This document shows, piece by piece, positions 39,245 to 47,269 of a DNA stretch of 64,000 bases. Made by a program: the position numbers and the translations under genes. The notes under the pieces were generated by a model. The model was not told the origin of the DNA. It searched no databases and saw only the letters and a program-made list of their open reading frames with translations. Numbering within the stretch: position 1 is the first letter of the stretch; each line of letters starts with the position of its first letter. This DNA comes from Cognatishimia sp. 1_MG-2023 (GTDB lineage: Bacteria; Pseudomonadota; Alphaproteobacteria; Rhodobacterales; Rhodobacteraceae): NCBI RefSeq assembly GCF_030548175.1, contig NZ_JAUORX010000007.1, positions 62,001 to 126,000 on the forward strand. Direction: 5' to 3'.

Positions 39245-39451
39245 GATGGACCTCCGACGTCTATTAATGTTGGCGCTAACTTGCATGGCATATGCTGAAT
39301 TAAATCAGCGTTCCAGTGGTTTGGATTCAACGTGTAACAAATCAACAGCTTTTCACAAATCCGCCCAAGTACCCGACTAAATAAATCAACAATTGACTCT
39401 TCCGACAAAAATAGTCAGATATTATATATCTACAGCGAGAGGACACGACTC

Positions 39452-39610
39452 ATGAATATGCAAACCCCTATTTCCGATCTTTTCTCAGACACCCCAATTC
39501 ACGATGCCAATGCAATGACTGGCCAAAATGGCTTGGCCCGGATCGTGCTAAACGACCAAATCTACACCCTACGCATCACCCGCGCCGGTAAATTGATCCT
39601 AACAAAGTGA
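39452..39610 (+). CDS. hemP: Hemin uptake protein HemP
   Basis: 52 aa. The C-terminal half (LARIVLNDQIYTLRITRAGKLILTK) carries the HemP signature of a YxLRITRxGKLILTK ending. HemP proteins are small, iron-responsive regulators or accessories of haem uptake; no haem receptor or transporter gene is adjacent here. GAGAGGA lies before the ATG. Upstream, an inverted repeat AGATAT-TAT-ATATCT (39417-39431) could be part of the promoter or an operator. A terminator follows immediately. Confidence 0.88.
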   Translation: MNMQTPISDLFSDTPIHDANAMTGQNGLARIVLNDQIYTLRITRAGKLILTK

Positions 39611-39618
39611 TCAACGAA

Positions 39619-39650
39619 AAAGGGCGGCCCTAAGACCGCCCTTTCGCTTT
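39619..39650 (+). terminator. Terminator of hemP
   Basis: Stem AAAGGGCGG / CCGCCCTTT with an 8-nt loop, then CGCTTTG. It starts nine bases after the hemP stop. Confidence 0.85.
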
Positions 39651-39665
39651 GTCGGTGTAAAGGAA

Positions 39666-39779
39666 TTAACCTTTGCCTTTCCAAGGCACCAAAGTCCGCT
39701 CGGCATAGCGTATCAGGATAATCCCCATAATCACGATATCGGTGTTCTGGAACTTGGACGCAGCAATTTCGAACGCCAT
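39666..39779 (-). pseudogene. 3' remnant of a taurine-type ABC permease gene (tauC-like)
   Basis: On the minus strand, bases 39779 down to 39666 encode AASKFQNTDIVIMGIILI followed by RYAERTLVPWKGKG and a stop. This matches the C-terminal end of TauC/SsuC permeases, which typically finish ...TDVVxMGIIxI - about 10 residues - R...LVPWKG. The missing middle indicates an in-frame deletion of about 30 bases, and nothing permease-like precedes it. The relic sits 620 bp from tpa on the opposite strand. It suggests an ancestral tauABC that has been deleted. Confidence 0.75.
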
Positions 39780-39979
39780 GCGGCGACAAGAGCAGTGTCG
39801 TTCTTAGCAAAGCCATCACCTGGCTCTACTGCGATTCCTTCGGCGCTTTCGCCTGCACGATGAACGCGGAAAGAAACGATTGCGTCATCCCTGCTGCCGT
39901 CCGAAGCCTCCGCCGTATAGGTAAACGACGTGTCACCACATATGGCCCGGGCGCGTGCAAGAAGCCGACAAAATGTGCC
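39731..39979 (-). other. Open stretch without a start codon in the decayed hemP-tpa gap
   Basis: Between the tauC relic and about 40060 there is no intact gene. One minus-strand frame stays open for 83 codons after a TAA (39980-39982), reading CGDTSFTYTAEASDGSRDD and onward, and a further short coding-like run (FFKDGALTRELIEDEA) precedes that TAA in the same frame. This looks like another broken gene interrupted by a stop. I do not recognise the product, and its 3' end overlaps the permease relic in a different frame. Confidence 0.4.
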
Positions 39980-40268
39980 TTAAGCTTCATCTTCAATTAG
40001 CTCCCGTGTAAGGGCCCCGTCTTTAAAAAACGGCAATATTGGCTGCGCAGTCTTTTAATTTTGCTGTCTTGCCGTTCATCCGGTCAGTTTGCTCGGACAA
40101 CTATGATCCGCACGGAAAAAGGGCCTGGCGGTCAATATTTTTTCACCAAACCGTGCACGTGCGCTCCAAATGAAATCACGCGCAACAGCGCCGAGTTTTC
40201 ATTTTTTCATTATTTTTCAATGAAATAGCATTTACCTCTCCACTCAAACCTCATCACACTTCAGGATT

Positions 40269-40304
40269 CTGGACTTAATTTCAAAATGCACTGGCCCTAT
40301 TTAA
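40269..40304. promoter_or_regulatory. Candidate TauR binding repeats upstream of tpa
   Basis: CTGGACTTAA at 40269-40278 is the direct-repeat unit described for TauR of Rhodobacter capsulatus. A second unit, CTGGCCCTAT, starts 22 bases later at 40291 and runs on as TTAATCACC. A third weak match, CTGGTCTCAT, is at 40352. The AT-rich stretch 40200-40320 is otherwise gene-free and would hold the tpa promoter. Confidence 0.72.
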
Positions 40305-40403
40305 TCACCTTATTTTGCGGCGAGGATAGACCTATCAACTGGCCAGCGACTCTGGTCTCATTTCTGTTCCGCGCATGAAGCGCTGCAAATAAGGTGATCC
40401 ACC

Positions 40404-41801
40404 ATGGATGGTTCCTATACTGACAATGACCTATCAAAGGTCATCGCCGCCGATAAAGCCAATGTTTGGCACCACTTAGTCCAACATAAGCCCTTTGAGA
40501 CAAGCGATCCGCGTATCATTGTCGAAGGTAAAGGCATGCGCGTCTGGGATCAGAACGGCAAAGAATTTCTTGATGCCGTTTCCGGAGGCGTCTGGACTGT
40601 TAATGTCGGCTACGGCCGCGCAGCCATCGCAGATGCGGTGCGCGACCAACTGATGAAACTTTGCTACTTCGCACAAACTGCGGGCTCTATCCCGGGTTCT
40701 CAATTCGCGGAAAAGCTCATCAGTAAAATGCCGGGCATGACCCGTGTTTATTACACAAACTCTGGATCCGAGGCGAACGAGAAAGCCTTCAAGATGATCC
40801 GCCAGATCGCCCATAAAAAAAATGGCGGCAAAAAGCACAAAATTCTCTACCGCGACCGTGACTATCACGGCTCTACCCTTGGCTCTATGTCATGTGGCGG
40901 CCAAGATGAGCGCAACGCACAATACGGGCCATTCGCCCCAGGGTTCGTGCGTTTCCCACACTGCATGGAATACCGCAAAGAAGAACTGGGTCTTGGCCAC
41001 TTGTCGGGCAAAGACTTCGGTATCGCAGCAGCGAACCTGATCGAAGACGTTATTCTGAAAGAAGGCCCAGAAACTGTTGGTGCGCTTTGCTTTGAGCCAA
41101 TCACCGCAGGTGGTGGCGTCATCGAAGCACCAGAAGGCTACTGGCCACGCGTCGCAGAAATTTGCGAAAAGTACGACATCCTTCTGCATATCGACGAAGT
41201 CGTTTGTGGCGTTGGTCGGACCGGCGAATGGTTCGGTTACCAGCACTACGGTATCAAACCTGACTTCGTCACAATGGCAAAAGGTGTGGCGTCTGGCTAT
41301 GCAGCCATCGCGTGCCTTGTCACCACAGAAGAAGTCTTTGACCATTTCAAAGACGACGCTTCCGATCCAATGAGCTACTTCCGCGACATTTCTACCTTTG
41401 GTGGTTGCACTGCGGGTCCAGCAGCGGCTCTGGCAAACATGCAGATCATCGAAGATGAAAGCCTCCTAGAGAACTGCAAAGAAATGGGTGCGCGCATGAA
41501 CGCAAACCTACATGCACTCATGGAAAAGCACAGCGTCATCGGTGATGTGCGCGGCAAAGGCCTGTTCCAAGGCTGTGAACTGGTCGCGGATCGCGAGACC
41601 AAAGAACCTGTGGCAGAAGCAGACGCGCAAAAAGTTGTCGCTGAATGTGCTGCGCAGGGTGTGATCATCGGCGTGACCAACCGCTCCATTCCGGGTCGGA
41701 ACAACACGCTGTGCTTTAGCCCTGCATTGATCGCAACAGCAGACGACATCGATCAAATCACAAATGCCGTCGATGTTGCACTGACCAAGGTCTTCGGGTA
41801 A
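40404..41801 (+). CDS. tpa: Taurine--pyruvate aminotransferase
   Basis: 465 aa class III aminotransferase. The DEV pair in LHIDEVVCGVGRTGEW and the PLP Lys in VTMAKGVASGYAA are in place, and the overall sequence has the Tpa-type opening KANVWHHLVQHKP. It moves the amino group of taurine to pyruvate, yielding sulfoacetaldehyde and alanine. AAGGTGAT precedes the ATG. Upstream lie TauR-like boxes; downstream are a hairpin and the rest of the taurine genes, which strongly supports the assignment over other omega-transaminases. Confidence 0.94.
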   Translation: MDGSYTDNDLSKVIAADKANVWHHLVQHKPFETSDPRIIVEGKGMRVWDQNGKEFLDAVSGGVWTVNVGYGRAAIADAVRDQLMKLCYFAQTAGSIPGSQFAEKLISKMPGMTRVYYTNSGSEANEKAFKMIRQIAHKKNGGKKHKILYRDRDYHGSTLGSMSCGGQDERNAQYGPFAPGFVRFPHCMEYRKEELGLGHLSGKDFGIAAANLIEDVILKEGPETVGALCFEPITAGGGVIEAPEGYWPRVAEICEKYDILLHIDEVVCGVGRTGEWFGYQHYGIKPDFVTMAKGVASGYAAIACLVTTEEVFDHFKDDASDPMSYFRDISTFGGCTAGPAAALANMQIIEDESLLENCKEMGARMNANLHALMEKHSVIGDVRGKGLFQGCELVADRETKEPVAEADAQKVVAECAAQGVIIGVTNRSIPGRNNTLCFSPALIATADDIDQITNAVDVALTKVFG

Positions 41802-41810
41802 ATCCGGCTC

Positions 41811-41834
41811 GCCAGCGCCAGAAATGGCGCTGGC
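41811..41834 (+). terminator. GAAA-capped hairpin after tpa
   Basis: Perfect 10-bp stem GCCAGCGCCA / TGGCGCTGGC with a GAAA tetraloop, nine bases after the tpa stop. There is no long T-run, so it may attenuate transcription or protect the tpa mRNA 3' end rather than terminate fully. Confidence 0.6.
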
Positions 41835-41862
41835 AGTCTCATTAACCACCGAAAGCCTCTCC

Positions 41863-42432
41863 ATGTGGCCTGCTCCTAAATTACTTTGTGGTACGCGCGT
41901 GTCGCTACTGCCCCTATCGCATACCCATGCGACCGGGCTTTGCATGGCATCCAAGGCACAAGACCACATGCCCAAGGGCTGCCGCATTCCACCAGCACAC
42001 GACATCCCCGGCGAGGTTTCATACCTACTAGAACGCCAAGCCGATGGTCTTGCGCTGCCATATGCCATCCAAGCAAGCGATGATCGCATTTTAGGCATCA
42101 GCGGTTTCTCTCACATTGACCGTGCGCATAAGCGGCTAGAAATTGGCGGTACTTGGCTAGCAAAGGCATCTCCGGCGGAATTTACAGAAATGATGGTCAT
42201 GCTGCTGACCTACGGATTCCAAATTGCAAAAGCCGCCACCATTCAGATGCGCGCTCCAGCCGATCACGCCGCGCACCGTCAACTTTTGTCAGACCTCGGC
42301 GCCCAATTGGATGGAATCCTGCGGGGCGAGACCGTCGCCAAGGACGGCACACCCCAAGACATCGCGGTCTATTCAATCATCATGTCAGAGTGGTCAAATA
42401 CCCGCGACGTGCTGTTAGCTAAACTGCAATAA
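41863..42432 (+). CDS. GNAT-like N-acetyltransferase between tpa and tauR
   Basis: 189 aa from the ATG at 41863 (MWPAPKLLCGTRVSLLPL). An earlier in-frame ATG at 41824 lies in the loop of the preceding hairpin and is unlikely. The pattern CGTRVSLLPLSHTHATGL, then ILGISGFSHIDRAHKRLEIGGTWL, resembles RimJ/RimL-type acetyltransferases, although the acetyl-CoA loop is weakly conserved. Its place inside the taurine cluster suggests a linked but unproven role. Substrate unknown. Confidence 0.75.
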   Translation: MWPAPKLLCGTRVSLLPLSHTHATGLCMASKAQDHMPKGCRIPPAHDIPGEVSYLLERQADGLALPYAIQASDDRILGISGFSHIDRAHKRLEIGGTWLAKASPAEFTEMMVMLLTYGFQIAKAATIQMRAPADHAAHRQLLSDLGAQLDGILRGETVAKDGTPQDIAVYSIIMSEWSNTRDVLLAKLQ

Positions 42433-42457
42433 ATCAATCACATACCCTAGAATTCAA

Positions 42458-42486
42458 TCGTACGTTTCGCGACTCGAAACCGGCGA
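42458..42486. repeat. Imperfect copy of the CGTACGTTTC palindrome
   Basis: CGTACGTTTC, then seven bases, then GAAACCGGCG, with inner arms GTTTCG / CGAAAC around CGACT. It has the same arm and spacer layout as the perfect copy at 11645-11673. It lies between the GNAT gene and tauR. Confidence 0.6.
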
Positions 42487-42587
42487 ATTGTCACATCGGT
42501 TGCAATCTCGCCAAAAACACTGAAAAATGAATTCATGGTCGCATAAGTCCAGTTTTCCAACGCAAACAGACCAGATGAAGGGCGCGC

Positions 42588-44045
42588 ATGTCGATCTCAG
42601 TGGATACCTTCTTTCTGAACCCACAGTTTCAGGGAACTCTGCAATCGCAGATCCAACAGATGATCGCAGAAGGCATTCTGTCTGGCCGTTTTCGTCAGGG
42701 TGAAAAACTCCCCTCAACGCGCAAGCTCGCAAAACACCTTGGCGTTAGCCGAATTACTGTAACGCTCGCCTACACCGAATTGCTGGCTAATGATTACCTA
42801 TCGTCCCGAGGACGCTCTGGGTATTTCGTATCCGAAAACGCACCTGAGCCGCCCCCGTTTCACGCCGTGCGCCAGAATGGCGACATGGTCGATTGGTCCC
42901 GTGCAATTGGCCGCCGCTACACAGGCGGTGACACCCCTCGCAAGCCGATAGATTGGGCCAAGTTCAAGTATCCATTCATCTACGGCCAGACCGATGCCAG
43001 CCTGTTTGACCATGCCAACTGGCGCCTCTGCGCGATTCAAGCTCTTGGCCAAAAAGACTTCGCTGCGCTCACCACGGACTACTGTGACCAAGATGATGAA
43101 CGCCTTGTGGAGTTCATTGTACGCCATACGTTACCGCGCCGCGGGATCGTTGCCCGTCCCGAAGAAGTACTCGTCACACTTGGTGCACAAAACGCGCTCT
43201 GGCTAACCGCCCAAGTGCTTTTGACCCAAAGACGCACCGCGGCCATCGAAGATCCCTGTTACCACGCTTTGCGCGACATTCTCACGCAATCTCGCTGCCA
43301 CCTTGTACCGCTGCCGGTGGATCGGGATGGCCTGCCACCACACGCTATCCCCCCGGAAACAGACGTTATTTTCGCGACGCCAAGCCATCAATGCCCCACA
43401 ACGGCAACCATGCCGATGAGCCGTCGCGAAGCATTACTGGACCGAGCACGCGAGCTAGACGCCCTTATTGTCGAAGACGACTACGAGTTCGAGATGTCCT
43501 TCCTCAATGCCCCGTCTCCTGCATTGAAATCATTGGATAAAGACGGTCGTGTCATCTACGTCGGCAGCTTTTCCAAGTCGATTTTTCCGGGTCTTCGTCT
43601 AGGCTACCTCGTCGGCTCAGAAAGCTTCATCAACGAAGCCCGCGCGCTTCGCGCTTCGGTCTTGCGTCACCCACCTGGCCACACCATGCGCACCGCCGCA
43701 TACTTTTTATCGTTGGGTCACTACGATGCTTTGATCCGACGCTTGCGTATCGGCCTCAAGGAACGTCGCGAGATTATGCAAGAGGCCATTCACGAACACG
43801 GGCTGACAATCGCCGGCCAAGGTGCCCATGGTGGCAGCTCACTCTGGATGCGTGCACCGCAAGGCACCAATACCGAACATTTGTATAACGCCTTGCAGGC
43901 CAAAGGGGTCTTAATCGAACCTGGCCGTCCCTTCTTTTACGGCGACCACCGTCCAAACGAATTCTATCGCCTTGCCTACTCGTCGATTCCAACGAACCGC
44001 ATTTCTGACGGCATTCGCATTATTGCCGAAGAACTCAACCGTTAA
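42588..44045 (+). CDS. tauR: MocR-type PLP-dependent regulator TauR
   Basis: 485 aa. The N-terminal GntR-type winged helix (about 17-80, with KLPSTRKLAKHLGVSRITV) is joined to a class I aminotransferase-like domain whose PLP Lys lies in VGSFSKSIFPGLRLGY. TauR binds PLP and taurine and activates tpa/xsc genes; it is not an enzyme. The position between tpa and xsc supports this over the related GabR/PdxR regulators. The 156-bp upstream gap contains the palindrome at 42458. Confidence 0.9.
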   Translation: MSISVDTFFLNPQFQGTLQSQIQQMIAEGILSGRFRQGEKLPSTRKLAKHLGVSRITVTLAYTELLANDYLSSRGRSGYFVSENAPEPPPFHAVRQNGDMVDWSRAIGRRYTGGDTPRKPIDWAKFKYPFIYGQTDASLFDHANWRLCAIQALGQKDFAALTTDYCDQDDERLVEFIVRHTLPRRGIVARPEEVLVTLGAQNALWLTAQVLLTQRRTAAIEDPCYHALRDILTQSRCHLVPLPVDRDGLPPHAIPPETDVIFATPSHQCPTTATMPMSRREALLDRARELDALIVEDDYEFEMSFLNAPSPALKSLDKDGRVIYVGSFSKSIFPGLRLGYLVGSESFINEARALRASVLRHPPGHTMRTAAYFLSLGHYDALIRRLRIGLKERREIMQEAIHEHGLTIAGQGAHGGSSLWMRAPQGTNTEHLYNALQAKGVLIEPGRPFFYGDHRPNEFYRLAYSSIPTNRISDGIRIIAEELNR

Positions 44046-44228
44046 GCCAAGACCACAAATCCACATCCCACGAGCCAACCTTCAGCCCCAAAAGGGTTCA
44101 AGAAGATAGATGCGGTGTGTCGTGTAAGATTGTTTGACTTTTGAGACTAAAAGTGTCAATAATCACCCGGATAGCAAAATACCTTAACGTTTGCGGGGGA
44201 ATCGGTGGAATCAGCATGCCTAAATCAA

Positions 44229-44278
44229 CTGGCTATATCCCGGACAGTTTATTGGGCCTACTGGCACTATTGATCACC
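44229..44278. promoter_or_regulatory. Candidate TauR sites upstream of xsc
   Basis: CTGGCACTAT followed by TGATCACC at 44261-44278 closely mirrors CTGGCCCTAT followed by TTAATCACC before tpa. A second unit, CTGGCTATAT, lies at 44229-44238. The tauR-xsc gap (44046-44338) has no ORF and would hold a separate xsc promoter. Confidence 0.55.
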
Positions 44279-44338
44279 ACGTAATCTAACCCAGCCCGAG
44301 TAACCCTCGACCTTTTCTCATTCTCAGGAGATGAACCC

Positions 44339-46108
44339 ATGAAAATGACCACCGAAGAAGCCTTTGTAAAAGTGCTTCAGATGCACGGCATCGATAATGC
44401 TTTTGGTATTATCGGCTCCGCAATGATGCCGATTTCCGATCTTTTCCCTGCGGCTGGGATCAAATTCTTTGACTGCGCGCACGAATGTAATGCCGGCATG
44501 ATGGCCGACGGTTACACACGTGCAACCGGCAAGATGTCCATGATGGTTGCCCAAAACGGCCCAGGCATCACTTCCTTGGTAACACCGATCAAAACAGCAT
44601 ACTGGAACCACACTCCACTGCTGGTCGTGACACCACAGGCTGCAAACAAAACCATCGGCCAAGGTGGCTTCCAAGAAGTAGAGCAAATGGCTCTTCTTGA
44701 AGACATGGTTGCATACCAAGAAGAAGTTCGCGATCCATCCCGTATCGCCGAAACTCTGAACCGCGTTATCCTACAAGCGAAACGCGCATCTGCACCTGCA
44801 CAAATCAACATCCCTCGTGACTTCTGGACTCAGGTTATCGACATTGAGCTTCCAGCGATTGTTGAATTTGAGCGCCCACAAGGTGGCGAAGAGGCTGTTG
44901 CAAAAGCGGCTGAGCTTCTGTCCAATGCGAAATTCCCAGTAATCTTGAACGGCGCTGGCGTTGTTCTTGGTGGCGCAATCGAAGATTCTGCTGCACTTGC
45001 AGAGCGTCTGACTGCTCCAGTTTGTGTTGGCTACCAGCACAACGATGCGTTCCCTGGCTCTCACCCACTGTTTGCTGGTCCTCTGGGCTACAACGGCTCC
45101 AAAGCAGGTATGGAACTGATCGCGAAAGCGGACGTTGTTCTAGCTTTGGGTACACGCTTGAACCCATTCTCCACTCTTCCAGGCTACGGCATCGACTACT
45201 GGCCACGTGACGCGAAGATCATCCAGGTTGACATCAACCCTGATCGTATCGGTCTGACTAAGCCAGTTACTGTTGGTATCGTTGGCGACGCAAAGAAAGT
45301 TGCACAAGGCATCTTGTCTCGTCTGACTGACAATGCAGGTGAAGAAGGCCGCGAAGAGCGCAAGAACACTATCGCTCAGTCCAAGTCCGCATGGGCACAA
45401 GAACTGACATCCATGGACCACGAAGACGACGATCCAGGCACAACTTGGAACGAACGTGCGCGTGACCGTGAGCCAGGCAAAATGTCTCCTCGTATGGCAT
45501 GGCGCGCAATCCAAGCTGCTCTGCCTAAAGAAGCGATCATCTCTTCTGACATCGGCAACAACTGCGCAATCGGTAACGCATACCCAGCGTTCGAAGACGG
45601 TCGTAAGTACCTTGCACCTGGCCTATTCGGTCCATGTGGTTACGGTTTCCCAGCGATCTGTGGCGCGAAAGTGGGTTGCCCTGATGTTCCAGTTGTTGGC
45701 TTTGCTGGCGACGGCGCGTTCGGTATCTCCATGAACGAAATGGTTTCGGTTAACCGTGATGATTGGCCTCCAATCACAATGGTTATCTTCCGTAACTACC
45801 AGTGGGGTGCTGAAAAGCGTAACACCACACTTTGGTTCAAAGACAACTTCGTTGGTACAGAACTGTCCCAAGAAGTGTCCTACGCAGGCATCGCAAAAGC
45901 ATGTGGCGTTCACGGTGTTGCAGTAACTTCCATGGAAGAGCTGACAACTGAGTTGGACAAAGCGGTTAAGCGTCAGATGAATGAGAAAGAAACAACATTC
46001 ATCGAAATCTTGCTGAACCAAGAGCTGGGTGAACCATTCCGTCGTGACGCGATGAAACCACCAGTATCCGTTGCGGGTATCAACCGCGACGACATGAAAT
46101 CTCAGTAA
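44339..46108 (+). CDS. xsc: Sulfoacetaldehyde acetyltransferase
   Basis: 589 aa thiamine-diphosphate enzyme. The N-terminal pyrimidine-binding half has CAHECNAGMMADGYTR and the C-terminal half has the Mg/TPP motif GDGAFGISMNEM and FRNYQWGAEK. It splits sulfoacetaldehyde with phosphate into acetyl phosphate and sulfite. AGGAG precedes the ATG. Codon usage is noticeably more biased than its neighbours (GTT, CGT, CCA preferred), as expected of a highly expressed gene. It requires TPP, supplied by the salvage operon earlier in the window. Confidence 0.96.
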   Translation: MKMTTEEAFVKVLQMHGIDNAFGIIGSAMMPISDLFPAAGIKFFDCAHECNAGMMADGYTRATGKMSMMVAQNGPGITSLVTPIKTAYWNHTPLLVVTPQAANKTIGQGGFQEVEQMALLEDMVAYQEEVRDPSRIAETLNRVILQAKRASAPAQINIPRDFWTQVIDIELPAIVEFERPQGGEEAVAKAAELLSNAKFPVILNGAGVVLGGAIEDSAALAERLTAPVCVGYQHNDAFPGSHPLFAGPLGYNGSKAGMELIAKADVVLALGTRLNPFSTLPGYGIDYWPRDAKIIQVDINPDRIGLTKPVTVGIVGDAKKVAQGILSRLTDNAGEEGREERKNTIAQSKSAWAQELTSMDHEDDDPGTTWNERARDREPGKMSPRMAWRAIQAALPKEAIISSDIGNNCAIGNAYPAFEDGRKYLAPGLFGPCGYGFPAICGAKVGCPDVPVVGFAGDGAFGISMNEMVSVNRDDWPPITMVIFRNYQWGAEKRNTTLWFKDNFVGTELSQEVSYAGIAKACGVHGVAVTSMEELTTELDKAVKRQMNEKETTFIEILLNQELGEPFRRDAMKPPVSVAGINRDDMKSQ

Positions 46109-46132
46109 TATAGTCGAATAAGGACGGACCCT

Positions 46133-47140
46133 ATGACACTTCTGCCGCAAGAACTGCTGCAATCATCGGCTCCGTCCGAACGGCCTGTTATTTCCTTATG
46201 CGAAGGCAGTGATCCCCGCGTTGTCGCGGGGGCGCTCGCCGCCCACCAAGCCAATCTGGCTGATATTATTCTCGTTGGTGATGCTGATGCGATCCGCGCC
46301 GAGCTTTCCGCTCAGGGCGCGTCCGAGAGCGACGGCATTCAAATCCACGACCCGATGACCTCTCCACTTACACCAGAATTTGCAGCGGCCTTTCATGAGC
46401 TGCGCAAACACAAAGGTGTCGACGAGGCAAAAGCCCTAAAGACAGTGCAAACTGCAGTCGTCTACGCCGCGATGCTTGTGCGTTTGGACTATGCCACAGG
46501 CACCGTTGGCGGCGCAGTACACACAACCGGCGATATTGTCCGCTCTGCGATTCAAGTCATCGGCATGGCACAAGATGCAGCCATGGTTTCCAGCTTTTTC
46601 CTGATGTACCCGCCGAAAGACGCCCCAGAAGGCGCGCGCGCGATGCTGTATTCCGATTGCGGCTTGGTCATCGACCCCAGCGCAAAAGAGCTGTCAGAAA
46701 TCGCAAAAGCCTCTGCACAATCTTGCAAAGCTCTTCTGCGCCAAGACCCAAAGATTGCCTTCCTGTCCTTCTCAACAATGGGCAGCGCTAAACACCCAGC
46801 CGTCGATAAAGTCTCCGAAGGTCTGTCTTTGCTCAAAGAAGCGGCGCCAGAGATCGAAGCAGATGGCGAACTTCAATTTGATGCGGCCTTCACAGCCTCC
46901 GTCGGTCAACGCAAAGCACCAGAATCTACTGTTGCAGGCCATGCCAACGTCATGATTTTCCCAAATCTAGATGCAGGCAACATCGGCTACAAGATCACAC
47001 AACGTGTGGGCGGATACGCGGCCATCGGCCCGGTCATGCAAGGCCTCGCAAAGCCCGCAAACGACCTGTCACGAGGGTGCAGCGCCGAGGATGTAACGCA
47101 AATGATCGCGGTAACCGTCTTACAGGCGCAAAATGGGTAA
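46133..47140 (+). CDS. pta: Phosphate acetyltransferase, taurine-linked
   Basis: 335 aa, the short Pta form without the N-terminal DRTGG domain. SLCEGSDPRVVAGALAA at the start, TGTVGGAVHTTGDIVRSAIQ, and FPNLDAGNIGYKITQRVGG near the C-terminus are standard. It converts the acetyl phosphate from Xsc to acetyl-CoA. It lies 24 bp after xsc with AAGGA before the ATG, so it is almost surely co-transcribed. Confidence 0.95.
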   Translation: MTLLPQELLQSSAPSERPVISLCEGSDPRVVAGALAAHQANLADIILVGDADAIRAELSAQGASESDGIQIHDPMTSPLTPEFAAAFHELRKHKGVDEAKALKTVQTAVVYAAMLVRLDYATGTVGGAVHTTGDIVRSAIQVIGMAQDAAMVSSFFLMYPPKDAPEGARAMLYSDCGLVIDPSAKELSEIAKASAQSCKALLRQDPKIAFLSFSTMGSAKHPAVDKVSEGLSLLKEAAPEIEADGELQFDAAFTASVGQRKAPESTVAGHANVMIFPNLDAGNIGYKITQRVGGYAAIGPVMQGLAKPANDLSRGCSAEDVTQMIAVTVLQAQNG

Positions 47141-47269
47141 CAGATGTCGCCATTCGCCTTGACGAACGGCCCTACTTCGTCGCCCATACGCAGAACCAAG
47201 TTCGGGGACATGTCGGCAAATCGGAATAAACGACCACCTAATCAAGAAGTGTAGAAAGATATCCTAGCA

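Noticed and set aside
39393-39431. Classical sigma-70 promoter for hemP (TTGACT with TATTAT)
   Set aside because: The spacing is 21 bases, too long for a good promoter. Only the inverted repeat AGATAT-TAT-ATATCT is recorded, as part of the hemP entry.
41824-41862. Upstream start for the GNAT gene
   Set aside because: That ATG begins in the loop of a perfect 10-bp hairpin and has no ribosome site. The ATG at 41863 gives the expected N-terminus.
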